Positions 11,601 through 22,488 of a stretch of 64,000 bases of DNA are shown one piece after another. Source of the stretch: Cladorrhinum sp. PSN259 (taxonomy: Eukaryota > Ascomycota > Sordariomycetes > Sordariales > Podosporaceae); the NCBI GenBank assembly GCA_033725935.1, contig MU867107.1, positions 62,001 through 126,000 on the forward strand. The letters are read 5' to 3'. Numbering within the stretch: the first letter of the stretch is position 1; each line of letters opens with the position of its first letter. The notes beneath the pieces are model-generated. The model saw only the letters and a list, made by a program, of their open reading frames with translations. It had not been told where the DNA came from and searched no databases. A program made the translations under genes and the position numbers.

Positions 11601-11868
11601 AGAAGTCAGTGATCTTAATTTAGCTGCCAAGAAAATCCCCGTGCATAACCTAGTAACAGTTCCAAATTTCAGGATGTATAAGGGCTTGCCTGTTAACCAG
11701 GGGGTTTAAATGAAGAATGACGCCCCAGAGTGCTAGTTACGCAGCCCTTGAGCTGTCTGAACTCCTCCTGCTCAAGCCATGTACTTGGAGCCGGAAGCCC
11801 AGAGAGCAGCAACAGACCGAAATTGTCCTGAAGATACAGGTTCACCTCCTATCCCCGATCTCGGTGAC
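8696..11868. other. Gene-poor 3.2-kb stretch
   Basis: No open frame here has coding-like composition, motifs or splice structure. It includes the regulator's promoter just right of 8695, an alternating TGCATA tract at 10109..10132 and AT-rich patches near 10200-10270. The short ORFs read as chance. Confidence 0.5.
10109..10132. repeat. Self-complementary TGCATA microsatellite
   Basis: Four head-to-tail copies of TGCATA form a perfect palindrome, able to form a cruciform. It is isolated in intergenic DNA. Confidence 0.85.
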
Positions 11869-12407
11869 TCACTCAACCTTCTCGACCTCTTCATCCCCCC
11901 AAAGGTTTCTGCTCCTCCTTGGCGGTCTTCCTGTGCACGTTCCATACCCAGGCTGACATCCACTAGCCGCAGCACAATGATCCGTGGTATTCCCACAATA
12001 ACCCCTACACTTCATCAGTATCTACCTTGCTGGTTTGAGTTGAGTTATAACCTGGATACTTACGAGGCAGAACAGCAAGTCGATCCCGTAGTAGGACACC
12101 TATAGCCACTTTTCCCGGCACCGGCATTACCACAGGTCCCGTCGATCGAGACCGTCGTCGCGTTCCTAGGAGAGTAACATGCCGACGTAGCGTTCGAGTA
12201 CCGCGACTGACATCCCGCGGGTGCAGGGTTGAGACAGAATGTGTCGCCCGTCCCGCAGTATCCGTACTGGGAGCAGCAGGCGGCTTCGCCTGGGCAGGTG
12301 TAGCCCTTGTTGGAGCCTGCTAGGACTAGGCCGCAGGTCTTGTCAGGGGATACAACTGCCCCTGTGAGGGGAAGGGCGGAGAGAAGGAGGAAAAGCAGGG
12401 AGGGCAT
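11869..12407 (-). CDS. Small secreted chitin-binding protein with two CBM18 (hevein-type) modules
   Basis: Two exons (12407..12064, 12004..11869), 159 aa. Residues 1-18 are a clear signal peptide (Leu-rich, ending near LTGAVVS). Two Cys-rich hevein-like modules follow. The first is TCGLVLAGSNKGYTCPG...CCSQYGYCGTGDTFC...GCQSRY. The second is TCGNAGAGKSGYRCP...CCSASGYCGNTTDHC...GCQPGYGTC. The second module is completed only after splicing (intron 12005..12063, GTAAGT donor), which supports the model. The tail is short, basic then acidic. Such proteins bind chitin in the wall or medium; some shield hyphae from plant chitinases or act as effectors. No catalytic domain is present. Confidence 0.88.
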
Positions 12408-13287
12408 CTTGAAGCTGCTCAAGCGGAGACAGGGGGCCAAAAAAAAAAAACAGTGATGAGAACGGGTAGATGGTAAATAACCCAACTTTTGGCGCGTTAT
12501 TTCGAGGGGGAAAAACAGGGACTTATAAACCCCTTTGGCCCCAGTGCCGTCTTGGCAGCCAGTTCTCTCTCGTTCCGAGATTCGACTGATAAAGAAGCCA
12601 TCTCTGGTGAGTTCATATAAAAAACCGGCTCGTACCTGCAGCAAACGAGGGGAAATGATACTATATACTTCAACAAGAGTGCTACTTTAATACTTCAGTT
12701 CGAGATCGATTAGCAATGCCGACTATAGATCAAACAAGTAACAAGCATACCCATATTTAGGCGCCACCAGACTCTCAAAAGCTGAACTGGGGATCTGCAT
12801 CGGGATATTAGAGTCCTGCATGACGAGCCGCTCCCCGCATTAAAAGAAAAATAGAAAAATTAATGCGTGTTTGTTGGCTTGACCGATCGAGAATCTTGTT
12901 TGTACGTACCTTGCATCTATTAAGAAGTTTTGATTTATGGGAAATTTATAAAACGAATGGCAGGCTGCGTGCGCGTGTACTTTTAGCCGCAACCTGGAAG
13001 TTCCTCCGGTTCTGATCAAGCTCGCACGGCAAGTGTTGACGGATGTTGCAATCGCGATGAAAAGACTCAGTTTTTACGTGTAAGCAAAAGAGAGCCACAC
13101 AGGAACGGAGTTTGAGAATGAACAAAGCCGAGGCAATGTGTCTGTGTACTAAAAATATCCACCAACTAGGTGTTGAACTCACCGAGCACTGCTCCCTCCA
13201 TGAAACTCCCCCTCTCCTTCCATTATCACGCCCCACTGGCAGTCTCAATCTCAAGTGCAGCCAGCCCGTGCACGAAATACACCTCTA
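12408..13287. other. Intergenic, nothing recognised
   Basis: It contains the promoter of the CBM18 gene and AT-rich sequence. No supported coding region was seen. Confidence 0.45.
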
Positions 13288-13560
13288 CCAATAAGCGTTA
13301 TAGCCCGGCCAATCAGGGGCAGTGAACAAGTTGTCGATACCGGGCCTCTCCGTCATGACAATTCCGTGTCCCGGCACAGGGACGATTGGAGTCATCACTG
13401 CCCGGTAATCAGCAAACAAAATACATAGCTTTGACAGAAAACTTACAAAATACGACAGGTAGCCACAGAATCTGGCCCAAAAGATCCAACGTCCCACTCG
13501 AAAGGCACAGGGATCTCTTCCTCGACGGGGGATAAGGGAGCTCCTTATACTTTCCATTCT
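13288..13560 (-). pseudogene. Frameshifted remnant of the small secreted Cys-rich gene at 15966
   Basis: Reading the minus strand in the correct phase gives IPVPFEWDVGSFGPD then ATCRI, which parallels IPTPYRYNVGSFGPD and AICRL of the intact gene. It then splices at the same phase (intron 13398..13446, GTAAGT donor) into DDSNRPCAGT. One extra base near 13366-13372 shifts the frame. In the new frame it continues GIVMTERPGIDNLFTAPDWPGYNAYW, parallel to GLAILQNPG..NLYTPTTFPGYNAGYW. A stop sits upstream of the first block, and no signal peptide or N-terminal half is present. So it is a truncated and frameshifted duplicate. Confidence 0.75.
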
Positions 13561-13754
13561 TCCCTTACATCGCCGTTGTGGAACTGCTAGGCATTGTTCA
13601 AGTTTACTACTGCAGTGAGACCGAGCGCAGAGAAATTGTCAGCTCACCAGGGATTTTTGAGCACTAAGCAGATGTCCAGATTAACATGCTTGTGTGCGAC
13701 TCTAAAACGCTCTTCCTTTCTTACTCTAGCAGCAGTTCGCACGTAAATCACCTT

Positions 13755-15026
13755 TTAACCACAGTGACTCCCAAATAACGCCTCCGTTTCAGCAGGTCGA
13801 TTCTTCAACAACTCCACCTGAGCCGGATCACACCCGATATCCTTCAACATCTCATCCATCGTGTACTCGCTCTCAACCCGAAAGAGCTTCCTCACTATGT
13901 CTCCAAACGCCAAGTGATTCGATCGCTCAGCAAACCCAACCACCTCTGCAGACAAATGGCACCAAGCCATCGCAACCTCGTGCCTCAAAGTCGCCGCGGG
14001 TTTCCGGAACTCGATTGTTCTTTTCAGCTCGTCAAACCCGGATTTGACCGTAGAGACCCGGTTCCGAGCAAGATTGAGGAAATTGTACGAAGCGGTGAAC
14101 TCTCCTTTGCTTTCCGAGTCGGGCACCCGAACCAAGAGGTCGCACAGCCTGTCCAGCCCTTGGGCGTCCCAGAGGTATTTTAGCCTCGTGTCGACGCTGA
14201 AGAGGAGGAAGCGGTCCTCCATCTGGTGCAGCGCGTGGGTGCCGCTCACGCCGTGGCACTCGAGCACGGCGTACTCGACCGGGGCTTTCATCCAGCGGCG
14301 CCAGATGTCCGAGACGCCCACGGGGCAAGCGGGGTCCACCCTGTCAAAAGCGCCCAGGGAACCAATATTCGTTGCCGAGAACGGCCGCGCCCAGGGGTTA
14401 TCAAGAGTGTGAGGCTCGACGGCGTACAGGCGGTCGAACCGCTTCTCGCCTAGCCAGAGGATCGTCGCGAGCTTCTTGATTGTTAATTCCGAGAAGCCGG
14501 CGTCTCCCTTCCCGACGTGCACGTGCAGGTTCGCGGTGCTGTTGATTCCCGGCAGGTAGTACCGCTTGATGGCCCCGTCAAAGATGAGCTGGACGGCCGG
14601 GGGGATACCTTCTAGCGGCAGGGCGGGTGTCGTGACTTCGATGGGAACCCAAGCGTACCGGTGGTCCAGCGTGGATTCCGCTTTCTTGTACGAAAGGGTT
14701 GACTCGCCTTTCACTTCAAAGACGCAGGCGTAGTAGCCGTGGAAGGAGTGGGACTCCTTTGCGTCTTTATCTTTTGGGTCGGCCCGGATGGCTCTGATTT
14801 CGAATTCGAGCGGAACGACCTGTCTCAGGTACCTCGCCACCTCTGCCAGTATTACCGGCTGTCTCACCCAGTGTTTGATGACTTTGTCGTTATTCTCGTT
14901 GCCGTTGCTTTCGCTTTCGGGGGATGGATGTTGGGCTAGGAAGAGTTCGAGTTCCACCCCAATCGTAAGGCCTCGCGTGTTGGGGCTGTTCCAAGGGGGT
15001 GTGTTGTTGTAGTCTGGGATTGACAT
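13755..15026 (-). CDS. Putative amidoligase (Amidoligase_2, glutamine-synthetase-fold ligase)
   Basis: A single exon, 423 aa. Motifs in order: GVELEL (23-28), the N-terminal Glu pair that binds Mg-ATP in this fold; PIEVTTPAL (128-136), matching the V-E-V-x-S-P strand of the family; NLHVHVG (166-172), the catalytic His-x-His strand; and TIEFRKP (about 350), the Arg strand near the C-terminus. These fit the amidoligases described as distant COOH-NH2 ligases, which form amide or peptide-like bonds from a carboxylate and an amine using ATP. Fungal members are widespread but largely uncharacterised. No signal peptide or membrane segment is seen, so it is likely cytosolic. It lies between an intact secreted-protein gene and its dead copy. 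The nearest biosynthetic genes are about 5 kb to the left, and a functional link is speculative. Confidence 0.78.
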   Translation of the reverse strand: MSIPDYNNTPPWNSPNTRGLTIGVELELFLAQHPSPESESNGNENNDKVIKHWVRQPVILAEVARYLRQVVPLEFEIRAIRADPKDKDAKESHSFHGYYACVFEVKGESTLSYKKAESTLDHRYAWVPIEVTTPALPLEGIPPAVQLIFDGAIKRYYLPGINSTANLHVHVGKGDAGFSELTIKKLATILWLGEKRFDRLYAVEPHTLDNPWARPFSATNIGSLGAFDRVDPACPVGVSDIWRRWMKAPVEYAVLECHGVSGTHALHQMEDRFLLFSVDTRLKYLWDAQGLDRLCDLLVRVPDSESKGEFTASYNFLNLARNRVSTVKSGFDELKRTIEFRKPAATLRHEVAMAWCHLSAEVVGFAERSNHLAFGDIVRKLFRVESEYTMDEMLKDIGCDPAQVELLKNRPAETEALFGSHCG

Positions 15027-15965
15027 GTTGATGGCCGGAAAAGGAAATGTTGAAACAATGTCTCAAGTGGCTTTTTTATCCTTTTTTTATCTTTGGCTTC
15101 CTGAACTTGAACAACAGTGTGCTGGGGGTAGGTACCGATAGACCATACGTGATGTATTTGATGCTGTTTGTAAAGTATCGAAAAGGTATTTATGTGGGAG
15201 ACGAGGTTTTTCAGCCGGCCGTTAAGGTACGGTTTTCCTTGTGTAAATAGCAGTAGAGGGACCGACGAGCCCTGCCAAGGGCATAGCGGTGTACGAAATA
15301 ATAATAAAATATTTATGTGGGAGATCAAGTTCGTTGCTCGTGAAGTGATCAGACATGAGTTTCTCAGTGTGTCATTTCAAAGTTGTTCATCAGTCAGGAG
15401 AGTTTTGAGTGCGCAGCCCCCGACCCCCCAAGCCATGAATGAACAAGGTAGTTGATGACAATATTTTGATACCCCTTTTCCTCCACTGCTGGGCTCTCAG
15501 AGTGTGATCAAGGACAAAAAGGACTCATCGTCAAAATGCCACATGTGACTTGGACCATTGTCTTACATAGTTGTACATGGTACGAAACTGTCCTCCAAGG
15601 AATCTATGTGCTTGCACCACCTCTGGCTCGTGGAATCGGCTTTTACTGGCTGCTTGTTGAATCACCAGATCCGTCAGAATCTTGCTGAGGTCATACAAGT
15701 CAAAGCCGATAAATTAAATATGGTCTTTTTTTACCGCCAAACGACTGAAAGGTCACTGTTCGTTGAGGGCTGACCTCCGATAACGCAACCCACGCAAAGA
15801 TTATAGAGAATGACAATAGTTGGATTTTCTACTTCATAATGTCTATCTTGTTTCAGAACCGTCTGCAGACTCGAACTTCCCTTCCTGGTCTGAATGCCCT
15901 TTCCCCAAAATCTCCAACATTTGCCAGCCTGTCATCAATCATGAAATTCAGCTCCGGAGCATGAC
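15027..15965. other. Intergenic, nothing recognised
   Basis: It holds the amidoligase promoter. A 14-base direct repeat (ATTTATGTGGGAGA) occurs near 15188 and 15310. No coding support. Confidence 0.45.
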
Positions 15966-16485
15966 TTAGGTGCAGGCGGTGCACTGCTGGCACCTCCAGT
16001 AGCCAGCGTTGTAACCAGGGAAAGTAGTAGGGGTATAGAGGTTGCTGCTTCCAGGATTTTGAAGGATGGCAAGACCGCTTCCCGTGCAGGTGGAGTGGGC
16101 GTCGTCGCTGTTTTCGCGTCCTTGTCAGTCCATGCACATGTAGGCAGAGAGGAAATGGAATGACTTACAAGAGACGGCAGATGGCACCCGGATCGGGACC
16201 AAAAGACCCGACGTTATACCTGTACGGAGTCGGGATTTGAAGGCAAGCACCGGTGATTCCGAGAGCAAAGACCTGGCAGGTTCCTTGCCAGCTAGGCCCG
16301 GTGCAAACATAGACGTTGCCAGGTGTGCCCCGCTTGGCGAGATACTCGCTCTCGGCAAGAGCACGGGCCTCGGCGCCGGGCATGGGAGCACCGACGGCAG
16401 GAGCAAGAGGAGCAGCTTCGGCGGCAGGAGCAGCGAGAGCAACGAGGGGCATCAAAGCCGCGGCGAGGACAGAGAAGAACTGCAT
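15966..16485 (-). CDS. Small secreted cysteine-rich protein, possibly beta/gamma-crystallin-like
   Basis: Two exons (16485..16169, 16107..15966), 152 aa. Residues 1-18 are a signal peptide (MQFFSVLAAALMPLVALA). An Ala/Pro-rich propeptide follows and ends at a Lys-Arg (about 51-52), a likely Kex2 site. The mature part is about 100 aa with the pattern VYVCTGPSWQGTC...CLQIP..Y..NVGSFGPDPGAICRL...STCTG...PGSSNLY...GYWRCQQCTAC. The ...C-x(5-6)-G-x-C and SSFGPD-like pattern recalls small fungal secreted proteins with a beta/gamma-crystallin-like fold; this is resemblance only. The splice site between ICRLF and DDAHS is shared with the pseudogene at 13288. Probably extracellular or wall-associated. 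Confidence 0.85.
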
Positions 16486-17840
16486 GTTGACTGGTTTTGG
16501 GATTGAACTTGAAGTTGAAGATGTTGGATTATGTGCAAGACTGTGAGTGATGTCTGTTGTGATTCTGTGTCGTTGAGGACGGATATCGTCGATGTCTTTA
16601 TAGTTTCTGATTGCTACCTGTTGTTAAGTTGCTGTCCTCTTTCTCGTATACTTGCCTATGCAGGTCGGTTGGTCTGATGAGTGATCCCAAGCATCCGGCT
16701 AGACCGGTCATCCTAGACCGAGGATGAAGTTGGAAAAGTGTAGACATGACCAGTATCGTGAGGTAGTAAGCATCTACGTAATCGTAATATTGGCTTTAGT
16801 TGCTCAGTAAGCTGTAAGCCGCTTCTGTAACTATTCCAGGGTTGCCGTGTAGTTAGCTCCGAGGTAAGCACTATTCAACCCACCACTAATACCACTTTGC
16901 TGGGTCTAATCGAATCTCTACGTCCTCTGCCCACTCACTAGACTCTAGGCAGTGCTTTCTCAGATGACTGCATGTACCAGGTATATCTCATCTGGCAGCC
17001 CTTCCGCTTCAAGACGATTACTACAGCACACGATCTTATGATCTTGTCACGAGTCTTTTCAATCCAAAGAATTCAAGAATGTTTCGTAACTTTGTAAATT
17101 TCCATGTTTTTTTTTTTTTTGACATCACTCGGAGGCCGAACACGAAAAGGTTCCAAGTCCTGCATATACGAACTCAGTTATCTACACTTGAATCCTGCTT
17201 AGAGAAAACCGTATCCGGAAATAACATTAATGAGAACATACCTATTAGAATCCGAGGTTGGTAAGTTAGAGTTGGAGACAAATTTGATTGATCGCAACAT
17301 GAGATGTCCGATCACCAAACCTTGGGTGTTGACTGGACGGAACTTGAAAGATGCGGGGTGCAGGGGGGTATTGGATAAAATCCGATCTTGGCTCGATTTT
17401 CTTACCAGCCCTTTTAACCAAGCCTCAAAAGACCGGCGGCCTAACCGGGGGTGCCACACAGCCAAGCTGAGCTTTTCGAGCTGCATTAACACGGTTGCTT
17501 CGTCTCGACGCGCAACGCATGTTAGTCTCTCAGGATTCAATCCGAAAAGCTAAACCCCAAATGTTCGGCGGGAGGCCTTTCGGTCCAGGCATGGATTTTG
17601 GCTCATTTTCTCTTCCAGGTTGACAGACCCGACAGTTTGTTTCCACTTTCATCAAAACATTCACGATTCCCCGGATCCATCGTCGAATCCCGTCGCCGCT
17701 GGCACTTTGACTGACTGGATGCCACAAATGCGAATTGCCTGCGGTTTGCAGCACCCAGCCCGCACACCCTTTCCAGGGCTGCGCAGATTTTACCCCACAC
17801 GCATTGCCAGCGCGAAATCGAGTACGGATTACATGTAGCA
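16486..17840. other. Intergenic, nothing recognised
   Basis: It is the shared upstream region of two divergent genes. It includes a T-run at 17107-17120. Short ORFs have no coding support. Confidence 0.45.
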
Positions 17841-20800
17841 ATGGGTGAGTCGGTCGTCCAAGGTCACGGTGTCTTACTGAGCGATAGTAATCACTAATAT
17901 ACGACATACTGGATTCATCATTAGACTCACGCTTCAATGTTACCGGCCCCGCTGCCGTGCAGTCATCCATGGGAGACCCAATGGGCGAGCTGATGGATCT
18001 CGACATGGACTTGAACGACCTCGACGACATGTGGGTTCACCAGTTCGACCAACCATTGAACGTGGCCCACCTGCAGTCAGACCTCAGCTTCACCACCTTC
18101 ACCACCCCAGACCTACTCTTTGCCGAAGATGAAGGGTTCATACCACAACCCCAATCGTACACCGTCCCTTCAAGTTCACAACAGACAACCAATGCCGCCG
18201 ACATAGAACGTCTGCGTAAGCAACTGTCTCTTTTGTCCAAGGGTTGGTGCGGAGATGAGATCCGCTTCAAGAATTGCGATCCGGCAAAATCCATCATTTT
18301 GCACAACTTGGCCATCGAGCTGGACCTGGGATATCTCCACAATGTCAGGAGTCGCGAGGTCTCCATCAGTCGTCTCGAGTCTGTTCAGCCGCCCATTGGC
18401 CACCCGCGCCTGCCAAAGACGTCGTTGTCTACCTCACTTCCACGCTCCTCCACCGAGCTCGACTCCACTCTCTGCCTTCCAGGAGCGCCTAGACCCCCAT
18501 TTCCCCAAGTGCACCTCCCAGATTTAGAGTTTCACCCCTCAACATTGGTGCCTCCCTTCCCTCCTGTCCCGGCCGAGACCCAACCTCTCCCCGAACCACC
18601 ACCACAACAACTCTTTTCACGCAGTCCAAGTCGGAGTGAACGCCTGACCGACTCCATCAGCAAGCATGTATCTACTCTCAAGACATCCATCTCCATCTCC
18701 AAGGGCGGTAGACGTGGACCATTGACCGAGGATGGGAGACGAGCCATGCGTGCCCTCGATTCGGTTGGAGGTGCATGTTGGCGATGTCGGGCACTCAGAC
18801 GCAAGTGTGATCCTGGTAGCCCCTGCCGATGTTGTCTGCAAAGTGTCCCCATGCCGCACCTGGGTGAAGATGCACCTCTGTGGCCACTGATTGGATGCCG
18901 CCGTGGACCGCTCAGAGATACCTTGCCGAGACAGCTGCTTTGTCCCGAGTACGACCAGCCTCAGAGCTCCCGCAGCCGGACCCCATCAAGCAGCACCCAT
19001 CGCTGCCGGTCTGTGGGTATTGCAGACAAGTGCTTATCGTCAGCTGAGAGTCAACGATTGGCTGATATGAAGTCCATCTTTGAGGGTGATTCGTATGATC
19101 TCTCCATCACAGATCCGTCGTTGAGGGATGCATTCTTCTCCTTCATTGGGGCTGGAAGGTACCGTGACCGAGAGTCCCTTCATTTGGAATATACAATTGA
19201 GGGTGGGACGATCACGTACACCGAGTTGATCGCCATCATCGGCTGGGAACTCTCAGAGAACCAAGGACTGTTGTCACTGTTGGAAATCAGGTCATGGGAA
19301 AGCTTCATGGGCATGCTTGAAACTGCATGCATCTATGAGTCTGAGGTCGGTCAGACGTCGTTGGTGATATCGTCCATGGTCTGTCTTCGGCACTGCCTTG
19401 AGGCCCTTAGATTGCACTCGGCACACCTGCTTTCATCTGGAGCCCACAAAGACTGTGGTGGCGGTCAATGCCAGGTTGAGTGCATCCAAAACCTCTCTCT
19501 TCGTCTCGCAGCATATGTCGACGAGCTATCGTCGGTCATCTTTAACAAGGAGAATATGCGAGACAGGAAGTGGTGGCTCTCGACATTCTATTCGCTCTGC
19601 ATCCAGAGTTACGTGCGGCACGCCTTGATCATCATTGAGAGGCAACTCCGCTTCCAAAGTACTGATGATGTCGCCGCCGAAGACCTCACAGCAACACAGC
19701 ACCTTCATCTGGCGGCGGTTCTATTTACTGCCGCATCAGCAAAATACGACCCTTTGCTCGGTGGCCGGCTTCAGTACGCATTGATGGAGAATTCGGTCAT
19801 CCCAGAAACCACCGTCCCAGAACTTCATCATTCTTCTGCTAGGGTGGCCTTCGAGGTCGACAAGTGGGCCGATGCAGGCATCCGGACTCCTTACCAGTTC
19901 CTTCGACGCCTGCTTCAGATCGGCAGTCTCGATTTCGAGTCGGAAGTGATACATTCCCAGATGTTCAAGCCGTCGACTCACAGAAAATCAGTCTCTTTGT
20001 CATCGCTCAGCCTGAGCGTGGACAGCCCGTTAGGCCAGGATGGACTGCTCTCGCCGAGGTCCAGCTATCGGGGCCACCTACACCGGGACTCATTTGACAG
20101 TCGGTATTCCGGACATCCATCAACCATTTTCTCCAACCAGAGCTCGGATAGCTTGACATTTACCCTGTCGACGCAACGGACGAGTATGAGCATCTACGAG
20201 CCCTCGTTGCTTGCCAGTAATAACATTCTTTCATACCCCGATGTCCAAATGGATCTCGCCGAGGCTGACCTCGGAACGGGTTTGGGCGTCGTGACCAACT
20301 CAGGGCCCCTCTCCATGGCCGAACCACTGGCGTCTGCGAAAGAACCAGACACTGCTGTTACTGCATCATTCGTCTGTGAATGCTGCCCCAGAACTCCACG
20401 GCACTTCCAAACGAAAGAAGAACTCCAGTAAGGTTTTTGTTCTTGTTCCTCGTGTCTACCTTGATTACTAACACTAGAATAAAGAGACCACGAAGCCGCA
20501 AAGCCCCACCCCTGCACGCAGTGCAAAAAGCGATTCAAATCGCCCACAGAAGCAGAGCGCCACATCAACGCCATCCACCTAAAATCCGACTCGTGGTCCT
20601 GCAAACCCTTGCACGACGACCCCTTGCTGGCTTTTTATTCGGAAGTATACCATGGCGACCAGGTCTGGGACGTCTGCGCCTACTGCGGCGGCGGATTCAT
20701 CCGAAAGGGCCCTGCTGGACTGCTAGTACCAATCCACGACACCCCCGACGACGAAGATAAGAAGGTGTTGATAGCCCACCTGGAGAAAGTTCATAAGCTG

Positions 20801-20938
20801 GCCGACTGTGACAGACAAAAGAACTTTTATAGGGCGGATAATTTTAGGCAGCATCTGAAGAATACCCACGTAGCTAAACCGGGCAAGTGGTTGAAGGTTT
20901 TGGAAAAGGTTTGTCGGACTAGTACGGTACCAACTTGA
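17841..20938 (+). CDS. Large transcription factor with a CWRC-type cysteine cluster and C-terminal C2H2 fingers
   Basis: The model has three exons, 986 aa. Exon 1 is only ATGG (17841..17844). Intron 1 has a GTGAGT donor and a CACTAAT branch, and exon 2 is 17925..20427. Intron 2 (20428..20484) has a perfect TACTAAC branch, and exon 3 is 20485..20938. The N-terminus is acidic (Asp/Met-rich), a likely activation region. Near residues 275-320 is GGACWRCRALRRKCDPGSPCRCC followed by GCRRGPL, a zinc-cluster-like motif seen in a family of large fungal regulators. A long helical middle region resembles their regulatory domain. The end holds FVCECC..HFQTKEELQ.H and HPCTQCKKRFKSPTEAERHINAIH fingers, then a further Cys/His-rich part (VCAYCGGGF..H). 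If the tiny first exon is wrong, translation could start at 17969. Likely nuclear. Target unknown. Confidence 0.8.
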
Positions 20939-21591
20939 ATATGTGAATGGGAAGGGTAATATGTCATGTGTGCGAATTCAAAACGATTTGATACTACCTA
21001 GATAGGTGCGTTTGGGGGTTTAATCTGGAACTGGACTTTTTTTTTCCTTTTTGTACACATAGAACGGTTTCTCTTTTTTTGGTTTCATGAGGATGGTGGT
21101 TATGGCATGGCGTTTTTCAAGGGGTATCAGGTATACCAACCATCTGGTTCCAGATAGGATTTAATAATGGCTTATGACCACTGCAACTACTAATATTTTA
21201 ACAACATGTATCTCTCACAGCAAGCAGACTTGAAAAGACTCTTCTCTGTCCAGCACCTTTTCTCGGGAACAATTCAAGCGCTGATATCTTATCCGGTTGA
21301 TGTTAATCATCAAAAGGTGGTTGCCAAAGTAGGTACGTTAACTGCCGTCATTCAATGATAGCTGTACAAATCACACAGAACCAAGAAAGATATAGTTTGA
21401 CAAATAATATTCACATGTTTGATAAAATATATACAACGAAGTAGGTAATTATATCCATGGTTCATTCCCCCACACCGCTCTAACCCACCCACCCATCCAT
21501 CCATCCATCTATCATCAACCATGACGAGAACCTCAAATCCCCTTTACCCCATCACACATCGTGCGCCGCCCCCCATCACACTTTCTCAGAC
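20939..21591. other. Intergenic between convergent genes
   Basis: It is AT-rich 3' flanking DNA of the regulator and the LPMO, with a short CCAT/CCAC tract near 21486-21512. No coding support. Confidence 0.5.
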
Positions 21592-22488
21592 TTACACGCA
21601 CTGGTGATAGTACTGGTTGACAGTGTTGCAGGTGCTGCCAGCGGCGCATGAGGTGCATCCAGAGAAGCCCTGGCCACCGCATTGGCCGTACTTGGCAACA
21701 GGAGTGCATCCGGGAGCAGAAGTGGCAGTAGGAGCGGCAGAGGCAGCAGGCTTGGTGGAGGTGACGAGAGTGGTGGTGGGGGCAGGAGCCTCAATGCCGC
21801 CACCGTTGGAGCCGCAGGAGAAGACGGAAGGGCCGGGAACGGTGTAGCTGTTGAAGTTGGAGTAGATGTTGGCGGTGTAGCCTGGGTCGGTGGCCTTGAA
21901 GGCGCCGGGAATGAGGGCGGTGTTTGAGGGAGTGGTGGAGCCGCCGCCGCTCACTCTGATCTGAGCGCAAGAGATGTAGAACTGAGGAGTTCCAGCCGGG
22001 TAGGGGTTGTGGATGCCCAGGGACTGGATGCGGAGGAGGTACTCGCCGTTGGGAATGCAAACGGGGATGTTGGCGGTGTAGGAGCCGGTAAGGGTCCAGC
22101 TGGCGGAGCCGCCGCTGAAGGTCGGGCCCCAGTCCTTGATCTTGAACCAAGGGCCGCTGCCATCGTAGTCTGCTGCCGAACCGGGAGCCTTGGAGAGGTA
22201 GATGGAGACGGGGCCCTGGTGGTAGACTGGGGTGTCAAGGTTAAAGGTGAAGGAATCACCGGCGCGGACGTCAATGGTCTCGGTGCCGCTGCCGCTGGCT
22301 CCGCCCTCGTTGCAGCGGAGGTCCTTGGAGCTGAGGTCGGTCACTGGGGAGTTGTAGTTGCTGTTCTGGCGGATGTACTTGAACACGCCATGCTTGGTGC
22401 TGCCAGTGGTGAGCTGCTGGAAGATGTAGTGGCCAGACACCTGGCTGACAGCCAGTGACAAGGCAGCGGCGCTCAAGAGTCCCTTCAT
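21592..22488 (-). CDS. AA9 lytic polysaccharide monooxygenase with CBM1
   Basis: An intronless gene, 298 aa. The signal peptide is residues 1-19, cleaved before His20, so the mature protein starts with the copper-binding N-terminal His of the histidine brace. His90 (VYHQGP) is the second brace ligand. His160 (GIHNPYP), Gln169 and Tyr171 (PQFYISCAQ) match the second-sphere and axial positions of AA9. The catalytic domain is followed by a Thr/Ala/Pro-rich linker (about 225-260) and a C-terminal CBM1 (YGQCGG..F.GCTSC..GSTC...YYHQC), which binds crystalline cellulose. The enzyme oxidatively cleaves cellulose or related glucans in the medium. All key residues are present, so it should be active. 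Confidence 0.96.
   Translation of the reverse strand: MKGLLSAAALSLAVSQVSGHYIFQQLTTGSTKHGVFKYIRQNSNYNSPVTDLSSKDLRCNEGGASGSGTETIDVRAGDSFTFNLDTPVYHQGPVSIYLSKAPGSAADYDGSGPWFKIKDWGPTFSGGSASWTLTGSYTANIPVCIPNGEYLLRIQSLGIHNPYPAGTPQFYISCAQIRVSGGGSTTPSNTALIPGAFKATDPGYTANIYSNFNSYTVPGPSVFSCGSNGGGIEAPAPTTTLVTSTKPAASAAPTATSAPGCTPVAKYGQCGGQGFSGCTSCAAGSTCNTVNQYYHQCV

Noticed and set aside
21617..22458. Long Gly/Val/Ala-rich plus-strand frames
   Set aside because: They are opposite-strand shadows of the AA9 LPMO gene, whose signal peptide and copper ligands are clear.
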